64,000 nucleotides of DNA, from NCBI GenBank assembly GCA_951394405.1, contig OX596337.1, forward strand, positions 1-64,000. The letters run 5' to 3'. The notes under the pieces were generated by a model that made no database searches, was not told the DNA's origin, and worked only from the letters and a program-made list of their open reading frames with translations. The DNA is from Coprinellus micaceus (lineage: Eukaryota > Basidiomycota > Agaricomycetes > Agaricales > Psathyrellaceae). The translations under genes were made by a program, and so were the position numbers. Shown in pieces: positions 56,794 through 64,000 of the stretch; positions within the stretch are counted from its first letter, which is position 1; the number at the start of each line of letters is the position of its first letter.

Positions 56794-58156
56794 TCATACC
56801 CCTTCATACGTCCCCCGAAGGAAGGAGCTCACCAGCCAGGTAAACAGACGCTTTGTGTTCGAGCTGATCCTGATCATCCCGAAGGGGGGAATGGAGGGGG
56901 TTTATGCGTACGCGAACGTGCCAGAACGAACGAAGGAAGAATGAAGGGATGAAGGAAGAGGGCACGTTCGAAGGACGCGGGGTAAAGGCGTCCCCTTGAG
57001 CAGGGGGGTCCAGGGGAAACGAAGGGGAAACAAAAGAGAGAGCGCGACGAAGTGTGAAAGAGAAAAGAAAACACGACGAAGAGTGGATAGAGTAGAATGG
57101 ATGAAAGACGAACGAACAAGCGGAGACCACGTACCTAGCCACAACCATCGGCGCCCTCACATGCCCCTCTCTCTCCCCTCCTCTCCCTCCTCCTCCCTCT
57201 CTCCCTTCTCCCCGTCCTCCTTCTGGCATTCCAAGCCCCAGCCCCGTCACCTCGTCTTCTCCCTCTCCTTCCTTCCCTCCCTCCCGTCCGGGTAGATCCT
57301 TCTCCCCCTCACGTCCAAGTAGGGCAACGTCTTCCTCGACCTCGGGTAACCGCGCCTCCATGAACGGCGGGCTCTTGAATACCTCCTCCGCCTCCACCTC
57401 GTCTTCCGCGTACGTAACATCCTGCTCTCCATATGTAGCCCCTGAATCCTGCTCTCCATACGTAGCTTCCCGCCCCACGAACCCTATGTCCCGATCGTGC
57501 TCAGCCAGACCGTCCTCGGCTCCGTACGTATCGTTGAGGAACCCACTAAGCGATACGTCTTCCCGGTGTGGCTCGACGGCGAGAGCTGCCGGCGCAGGGG
57601 GCGAATACGCGGAAGGGGGCAGACGGGGTGGCACAGCCAGCGGAGACCCTGAACGAACATGTTGTGGCAAAGATAGCGGAGATGATACTGCAGGAAGATA
57701 TGCAGGGAACGACGGCGGGGATGAAGGAAAAGACCCAAAGTCGATGAGCTGCGCCAGGATATCCTCTTCCACTTCGGTCTGCGTGGGGAGCGTTGGTGGT
57801 GGCATGAGCGCCCTCGCGTCTAGATATGGCATCGCCATCCTCTCCCTCCCTTCCTCGTCCTCCTCCTCGTCATCCTGCACCTCCAGCTTAGCCCTCTCCG
57901 CCCCCTCCCCCTCCTCCTCCCAAACACCCCCGCCCCCGTGCCCCGCCTCAAGGAAAAGGTCACCAGCGCCCTGCACGACCCTCCGTGCGTCGACGCGCTC
58001 CGGGGGCTCGGGGAGTGGAGTCGGGAGCTGCAGCGGGGGGCTCAATGGCGTTTGGGACGCCGACCCCGGGGCGCTGGGGTCCGCGGAGGAAGGACCTGAA
58101 GACAATTTGGCGTGGGTGGTCTTGGATTTGCGGGCATTGCGGGAGCGGGTGGGCAT
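56794..58156 (-). CDS. Acidic low-complexity protein of unknown function
   Basis: Not recognised. Exon 1, 58156-57135, encodes about 340 residues: a basic N-terminus (MPTRSRNARKSKTTHAK), Ser/Pro-rich linkers, acidic stretches (DDEEEDEEGRE), an EEDILAQLIDFGSF segment, an imperfect repeat with TYGEQD twice, and a Gly/Glu-rich end. A GTACGT donor at 57134 and a CAG acceptor at 56870 close a 265-bp pyrimidine-rich intron. Exon 2, 56869-56794, adds RISSNTKRLFTWLVSSFLRG and stops, for 365 residues in total. The unspliced frame also stays open through the intron, so this model rests on splice signals. Probably intrinsically disordered. Confidence 0.5.
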
Positions 58157-58726
58157 AGAACGATGGGTGGGCGTGAGCGCGGGTGTGTGTCGTGGTCGAG
58201 TGTAGGACTAGACCGGGGTATTGTATAGATGGATGGATAGGTGTATCGCCTTCCTTGGGTTAATGTTCGGAGTGGCGCGAAGAAAGGGGTGGTGGGGGCA
58301 CGGGGGTCGAGTCAGAGGGAGTGAGAGTGAGGGAGAGGTAGATAGGTAGGTGGATGTGGCGGCGTCAAGCGAATGAGTCAGATATCGTCTGAATCGAATG
58401 TCGGCGTCGGTGGCGGTAGAAAGAAGGTACTAGTGCGTCGAAGAGTGTCGTAGAATTGAATAGAAGACAAAAGATTCTAGTCAACGAAGAGTCGAAAGTC
58501 GGTTTGGTATAACGGTCCTATAGTAGTACCACAGTGAGTCATAAGCCCCTATCTCCCCACCTGGCTTCGTTCAACGCACCTGTTACGGATTGCAAGAACC
58601 AGTCCTAGCTGCAAGTCAATGCGCGGACAAATAGATAAACTCGTTCTTCTAGTTGAAAGCGAAAGAGAGTAAAGCGCAGCGATAGTGTAAGAGTAAGAGT
58701 GAGGAAAGCTGAAAACGTATACGTCG
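58157..58726. other. Promoter-side spacer before repeat arm B
   Basis: Purine-rich spacer upstream of the minus-strand acidic protein gene, with GGAT/AGGT microsatellite-like runs near 58220-58370. No gene is supported. Confidence 0.4.
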
Positions 58727-59369
58727 GGTTCGGTGGTTGGTTGGGCTACTGCAGTCGTGGTTCGTGGTCTAGCAGCGAGGCTTCCCTCTTTGGCAGTTCC
58801 GCCGTTATCACCCTCTTCCGTACCGGATCAGAGGACGCCCGGCTCTGCACCACTTTCCCGGAGCCTCCCGGATCAAACACGCTTGGGGTATCGGCGTTGC
58901 CCCGGAACGGTACTCGGATGGGAATGCGGCGCCGGTGATGTGATATGACGATGACTGCGGCGGTGTTGTTGTGATAACGAATGCGGGGTCAGGGGCTTCT
59001 ATCCGGAAAGAATCACAACAGAACGTTCTTTATTCCTTTATCCTTTGTTCTAAACGCCAACGTCGAACAATGACAAGGAAGGAGGAGTAGGGCGTCTACA
59101 GTGACGACGGGTGACTGGGGGATCCAGGTATGTGGGCGTCCCTTGCACGCTGCGGTTTCCACGTTGACCGAGGTCTGTCCTTCCTCCTCTCCGGGGGCGT
59201 AGTGAGTCAAGCAGGTGGTCGTGTCGTTGGTACCAGCGCCTATCGCCCATCGCCCATCGATCTCTACTGATATCCCCCCAGTGATCACCACAAGCCTCAA
59301 CCGGCCCCCACCCGCCCTTCGTACGACCTACCTACCAAACCCACTCGCCCTCTCGATCTCACTTGTTCA

Positions 59370-59431
59370 GAGCCGCGCACCGTCTCCCCACCCGAGATCC
59401 TCGACTCGGTTAAGGGGCCAGTGCGCGGCTC
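59370..59431. repeat. Hairpin module H6', arm B
   Basis: GAGCCGCGCACCG opposite AGTGCGCGGCTC forms a near-perfect outer stem. It is the inverted counterpart of 45886-45947. Confidence 0.75.
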
Positions 59432-60544
59432 CGTGATCATGCCCGGGAGGGAGGGAGAGGTCGTCGTCGCTGCGGAGGTTAGATTTTGGAGTCTACCTGG
59501 AGTACTAGGCCGTCGAAAACATATCTGTACCGCACAGGTCGAACAGCGTCCAGGGACTATCCGTTCACTACTGACCAAACCTTTCTAGTGAGAGGAGCGC
59601 TCTGTTACTAAAATACGAACCACCTCGTCGCAAGTACCCACTGTACCGGAGACTACCCAATCTACGAACACACCGCTCCACCCCTCCTCGTCGGCGAGCA
59701 GGCGAGGTGTGGTGTGTGTCGTCTTTTGGTAAATCACGGTACCGTTCGTTCGTTCTATCGGGGTGGGACCGGGGATACGACAACTCGGATGGTCGCGATG
59801 ATCACTAGATAAACGTGAGGTGCGAGTATATACCTTCGTCGACCCTAGATTCTTGATATCCTTCTCTGACTTTCTCTTCATCCACTACAGATCGTGGAAC
59901 ACTACTATATGGGATCCCCTCGACGGACAAGTCCTCCTATCAACCCTGTCCCCTGCTTCGCACCCTGTGTATCGTCGAATCGACGCTGCGCAGGGTGGGA
60001 GGCAGGGGATCTCAATCGTAGAGGACTTTTCCTTGTAGGGGGTTTTGGTCGTCAGCGGGTACCCGCCGCATACGGGGCACAATACGGTGTACGATAGCCT
60101 TCTCCTTATTACCTGTCACTAACCTATAGTCTGCCTCGTAGGCACTCCACCCTGACCCATCCTATGACCATTGACATAGCCCAAGCCTTCGAACACCGTC
60201 GACAAAGGCCCTCCCTCCCGACAAGTCCTCCACCTCACACTCTCCTGCCTCGCACCCCGCGTATCGTCGTATCGACGCTACGCAGGATGGGACGCAGGGG
60301 ACCTCCACCGTCGAGGACTTTCGTCGTCCAGGGGTTTCCTTTGTCAGCACGTACACATATATCGTTCAACCGACCCTCGTCGAACGATGTCCATCCCGGT
60401 ACGCACTACCACTCCCGTCTTACCCCCCATCCAAACCGCCCTCCTCGTACGTTCTAACCGAACCCCTCGACTACTAGTAGAAGACCCCGCCAACACAGGC
60501 CCCGATTCAGAGCCACTGCTCGCACCCTCCATTTGCTGGTGGGT

Positions 60545-60600
60545 GAGGTGCATACCATCCCTCGACCCGAATCCTTCGATTCGAGGGGTCGTGCGCACCT
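60545..60600. repeat. Hairpin module H5', arm B
   Basis: GAGGTGCATACC opposite GTGCGCACCT with inner CCCTCGA/TCGAGGGG. Counterpart of 44801-44853. Confidence 0.7.
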
Positions 60601-60844
60601 CCTCATTTGAGGATTAGGAGGGAGTTGGTTGGGTGGTTATCCATGTCGATGTCGGTGCCCTGTAAGCAGGAGTCTCCCAGAGACCGCGGTGCGTACTGAC
60701 CTCTTTCGAGTCTCGACCTTCACGCCGAGCGAGAGAAATCTGACGTCCTCCCGCAGTACCCAACCTCGAAGAAGGCCCCAATACCGCCCATATCTCCGTC
60801 AAGTCCCTTACCTCTTACCATATGTTCGAACATAGCCATGCAGA

Positions 60845-60899
60845 CGGACACACCTCCCCCTCTCCACTCGCGCTTGACTGGAGAAGGGGCAGTGTGTCC
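60845..60899. repeat. Hairpin module H3', arm B
   Basis: CGGACACACC and AGTGTGTCCG ends with inner CCCCTCTCCA / TGGAGAAGGGG. Counterpart of 44306-44357. Confidence 0.7.
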
Positions 60900-61152
60900 G
60901 CCTCCAGGCGGGTCGTTGGAACCGATGGCTTGAGGGTGCATGGGAACGTGGACCCCGGTATACCTAAACGACGAGGTACGTACGTACATACTACATTATC
61001 CAAGGGGAAGCAAAGGTTCATTAACGTTCATTCGTGACCACTTTCAAACAGAGCAAGACCACGATTTTTCGCAGGGCGAGTTCACTCGCTCACCAAGATA
61101 TCCACGGCGACTCGGTTAAATACATCGTCCAACGACAACATGGTCCCGCGAC

Positions 61153-61203
61153 GCACCCGCCCATCGAGACGCTGTTTGGCACTGTGCCTCGGAGTGTGGG
61201 TGC
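61153..61203. repeat. Hairpin module, arm B
   Basis: GCACCC (61153-61158) opposite GGGTGC (61198-61203), with weaker internal pairing. Position within the arm is similar to H2 of arm A, but sequence similarity is low. Confidence 0.4.
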
Positions 61204-61860
61204 GCGGACGGATGCATCTGGGTCGGACGACAGTGAAGCCGAGGCTCTACACGTCTCGATTGTCCACGCAAACATACCTTGTCGACGATGTGAGCATCAG
61301 TACTTCCCAATCCCCCATACGTCGAACTAAGTTCTAACGAACATACAGTGTGCCCTTCATAGATCTCAAAAGATCCGAATCTGTGTCGCAGTTACGACGG
61401 TAAATTTCATTGGAGAGCCACGCCAGTACTTTTCCTTGAAGAGGATTTCTGCCCATCCACTCTTCAACGGACAGATGCTGTTCGTCGAACCGCGGATGGG
61501 CAGGGATATGGAACAGGGGAAAGATTGCTCCGTCGTTCTCCTTCCGGATATAAGGGGAGGCCATACGTTCCTTATGTATGTTAAGCCCCGGTCGTCAGTG
61601 GGCACTAGGTAAGTATGTCCCTATCCCAAACGGTCCGTGAAATACTAACCAAGGTCTCGTCAGAGACGACCCAACGATGCGTTCTAAACAGTCCTCGAGG
61701 CTACTTTACTCTCAAATTGGAATGGCAAGGTGAGTCCGTCACTCCCCATCCCGCTCCGAGTTGCCTTGGGTACGACTTCAACCTTTCCGAACCGCCGTCT
61801 GGGACTGAGCCCTCGGGTCGTACAGCAAACGCGCCTTCATACTCTACGTCGTTTCTGAGA

Positions 61861-61917
61861 ATGGTGCGCACCACTCCCCTAACCAACGTCGTTGGCTGGA
61901 GGGGTGGTACGCACCCT
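61861..61917. repeat. Hairpin module H8, arm B
   Basis: GGTGCGCACCACTCCCC pairs with GGGGTGGTACGCACC, and CCAACG pairs with CGTTGG around the apex. This is the longest and most regular stem of the family. Counterpart of 43519-43575. Confidence 0.8.
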
Positions 61918-62090
61918 CACTTTAACAATGCGGAGTACTTATGGCGTGCTGGGAATGCGGCCTCGCGAAAGACCCGACTCGGTCGTCAGTTTGAGGGGCT
62001 CAGCTCTTTACCCCCCATCCCAGACACGATGGAATTCGAACGCAAGGGTGATACAACAAACTCGCCTACATACTCGAAGTCGTTCCTCAG

Positions 62091-62147
62091 GGTGCACACC
62101 ACTCCCCCATCCAACGTTGTTGGCTGGAGGGGTGGTACGGGCCCTTA
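62091..62147. repeat. Hairpin module H9, arm B
   Basis: Second copy of H8 about 230 bp downstream, in the same orientation. The apex CCAACG/TTGTTGG and CCCCC/GGGGTGGT stems are kept, but the outer end has decayed (GGTACGGGCCC). Confidence 0.7.
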
Positions 62148-62824
62148 CCTCAACGATGCGGAGTACTTACGGCTGAAAGGCTCTGTCCTGCGTGAGGCCT
62201 GCTTCATTCAGAGGCTCGCCGTGAAGCAACCTGGCACGATATGGGCGTCCTTGGCCCCTATCCAACTAACTCTCGGCCATGGCAAGCGCCGAGTGCGGCC
62301 ATTAGGGTTTCGAAGTGTAGTCGCCCATCCTTCGTTCTGAACTTCCAGTTCCCTGTCGCGGACATACGCTCTATGATTCCCATATCATGCTGTCGTGCTG
62401 AACCAGCCTCTCCCTCGACCCGTGGAAGGCCTTAGCGGGCAAAGATCCTGTATCCATCGGCATCCATGCAGCACGATCACATCCTACTAATAGAGTGGGC
62501 GACTCACAGTCACGACCGAGCGCTGTTGGTCCTAAGGCCTAAGGCCTTACCATCGATAGCACGCCGCACCGGTCCCAGGTCCCCAAACGCACCCTCACTC
62601 CACCGCGCCCTCGCAGGCATACACCACCTCTTTACTCGAGCTTCTCGATTAGAGCGGCGGTGTATGCCTTCGTGCTAGATGGTGCGAGGGACTTTGTGGG
62701 TCCTGGAGGTCAACGAGGCTGGTAATATGTGCGCATGACACAGGCGTTTCAAGTGGTCGTGCTTCAAAGGTATGGATGTATCGCCACTTGCCCGACTTGG
62801 AGCTTCAAATCTGCGAAGACTCGG
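62148..62824. other. Spacer between arm B and the NLR gene
   Basis: Holds one more hairpin of the same size class at about 62615-62670 (AGGCATACACC opposite GGTGTATGCCT, inner CGA/TCG). No gene is supported. Confidence 0.45.
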
Positions 62825-64000
62825 CTACTTAAACGGAGGGACTCGAACTATAACGTTTTTATATTCGACCTGGAGGCTGCAATACGGTGGAACTATGCTC
62901 TGATACAAGCCTTTGAAACCTGTTCGGAATTCGCCAACCTTCCGCCTTGCAGAATCCCAGAATCGCCTTCCTCCAAGCCTTACAACCTTGGAGACAGTGG
63001 TATCGACTGCACTGATACGTTCAGAGAAAGGTCAGTTTTGAGTATCATCCACAACTAACCTCAACAGATACTTGCCTTCTCGTGGATATTAAAGTACGTG
63101 AGGTGGATCCGACTGTGGGCGAATGAGTGAAACCCTTGCCGCTCCGGTTCCTCTTGAAAGGTGATATGGGATAACCACCAATCAACGTCGCTCACGCTGT
63201 ACGTGCGGTGCGGGTCGAGGTAGTAATAGAGGTGTTTGCAGACATCTCGCAGAAATGGAAGGGAGTCCCCGATCTCTCCCTGAGAGCCTCTCCCTATCGA
63301 AAGGTTACTATTTTGTGAAGAGGCGGAGCGAGGACGTGAAAGAAGGACATACCCTTGAGCACCTGGTAAAAGCGGTCCCGTGTGAACTGTCTTGCTTGTT
63401 CAGCAGAAATGTACAAGGTTCCACTCCGTTGTGGGTCGTTTAGAAAGTCAAGGAGAGATTTGTGATACAACTCGAAATCGCTTTTCCCTTCGCCATCCAC
63501 CAAGCCAATCAGAGACGACAGCCTTCTGAAAAGGAATACTGCCTCCCCCGGGAAGGTCTCGCATATCCCACGGTAAGTCTCCCCCTCAATGTTGTCCATG
63601 ATGCCTCTGGCCTTAATCCACGTTACGGCCAACATAGAGTCAGGACTTGTCTCCAAAATTCCCTGATACAGCTTGTCCAGCGACGCGAAAGGGTTTGGGT
63701 CAGGCCCTGTAGCACGCCAGTCCATGATGCGACTCAGCTGCTCGTGGGCTGGACGCGTCCCATCGCCAACATACCGAAGTGCCGTCACCGCGTAGATGAA
63801 TTGCCCGGAGGCTTGCTCCGCGATCCATGAAGGAGCGGCTGGGGAGAACCAGTCGTCCCGAAGGCCGTAATCCCGGCCAATCTTGATTAATGTCGTCTGT
63901 GTGAAGAGTTCGATATCTGCACGGGGGCTGTAGCTTTCGTCGAGGAAGATCTCCCTGGCTAACTGTCGAGGAAGTATAGCGAAAGAACGGCTAATTGCAG
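62825..64000 (-). CDS. NACHT-type NLR (STAND) protein, C-terminal part
   Basis: 3' end of a gene that enters from beyond the window on the minus strand. Sequence from 64000 to about 63346 encodes the winged-helix-like region that follows the NACHT ATPase in agaricomycete NLRs: RQLAREIFLDE, IAEQASGQFIYAVTALRYV, HEQLSRIMDWR, NPFASLDKLYQGILETSPD, and the characteristic FELYHKSLLDFLNDPQRSGTLYI. A GTATGT intron leads to an exon with YYYLDPHRTYS and VDWWLSHITFQEEP (to 63077). A last exon follows, containing GGRRFWDSARRKVGEFRTGFK and stopping at TAG 62827-62825. The intron after FNIHEK has a GC donor (GCAAGT) where the paralogous copy at 47 kb has GTAAGT. Such proteins act as immune or incompatibility receptors; N-terminal and NACHT parts are not visible here. 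Confidence 0.8.

Larger units (their letters stand above)
58727..62147 (-). repeat. Hairpin-rich repeat, arm B of a large inverted repeat
   Basis: Reverse-complement relative of arm A (43519-46855). Corresponding blocks run in opposite order: GTACCGGATC near 58825, AGAACGTTCT near 59020, hairpin 59370-59431, AGGACTTTTCC near 60025, hairpin 60545-60600, hairpin 60845-60899, and GGTGCGCACC hairpins at 61861 and 62091. Similarity is patchy and clearly diverged, with indels, so the duplication is not recent. It lacks the inserted element seen in arm A. At its outer end a unit of about 230 bp is tandemly duplicated. Confidence 0.75.

Noticed and set aside
61615..62340. A 241-codon plus-strand frame with a repeated peptide
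   Set aside because: The repeated peptide is just the translation of the tandem hairpin unit; no start context or family.
43519..62670. CRISPR-like array, because similar short repeats recur at intervals
   Set aside because: The repeats are long imperfect hairpins with irregular spacing of hundreds of bases, spacers are not uniform, there are no cas genes, and the genome is eukaryotic.

Overview
The window is the left end of a chromosome of a filamentous basidiomycete, most likely an agaricomycete mushroom. It opens with 26 perfect CCCTAA units and runs inward. The assignment rests on the TTAGGG-type telomere, genes cut by many 50-100 bp GT-AG introns, and families typical of Agaricomycetes: F-box/LRR-like proteins, DUF6593, DUF6699, a NACHT-type NLR and a Gα with a long low-complexity insert. 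I cannot name a species.

Layout. 1-160 is the telomere. 160-3190 is a Penelope-like retroelement of the telomere-attached, endonuclease-less kind. Its reverse transcriptase frame runs straight into the telomere with no start codon. Degenerate telomeric tracts follow at 3191-3300, then a complete hammerhead ribozyme at 3679-3753, probably from an older copy of the same kind of element. 3.8-6.4 kb looks gene-free. From 6.5 to 42.7 kb lie accessory and conserved genes: a secreted polysaccharide lyase, a partial F-box-like gene, a multi-exon nuclear-type protein, an ALDH3-type dehydrogenase, a DUF6593 gene, a secreted SnoaL-like protein, two neighbouring small genes with matching leader introns, three F-box paralogues with identical intron phases, a divergent Gα, and a small secreted Cys-rich repeat protein with a decayed relative 8 kb away.

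43.5-46.9 kb and 58.7-62.1 kb are two diverged copies, in opposite orientation, of a roughly 3.2-kb apparently non-coding repeat. It carries a series of 50-62 nt hairpins with related ends. One copy is interrupted by a ~340-bp terminal-inverted-repeat element. Between the arms lie a DUF6699 gene, a BCAS3-like WD40 protein, an acidic low-complexity protein and pieces of decayed genes. The right edge holds the 3' part of an NLR (STAND) gene, and a frameshifted copy of its C-terminal exons lies at 47 kb.

The genes do not form one pathway. The region reads as a subtelomere where telomeric retroelements, repeats, secreted proteins and fast-evolving F-box and NLR families sit among a few conserved genes (ALDH, Gα, BCAS3-like). 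Exon models were read by eye from splice signals and frame. Where phases close exactly to a stop codon I treat the model as solid.
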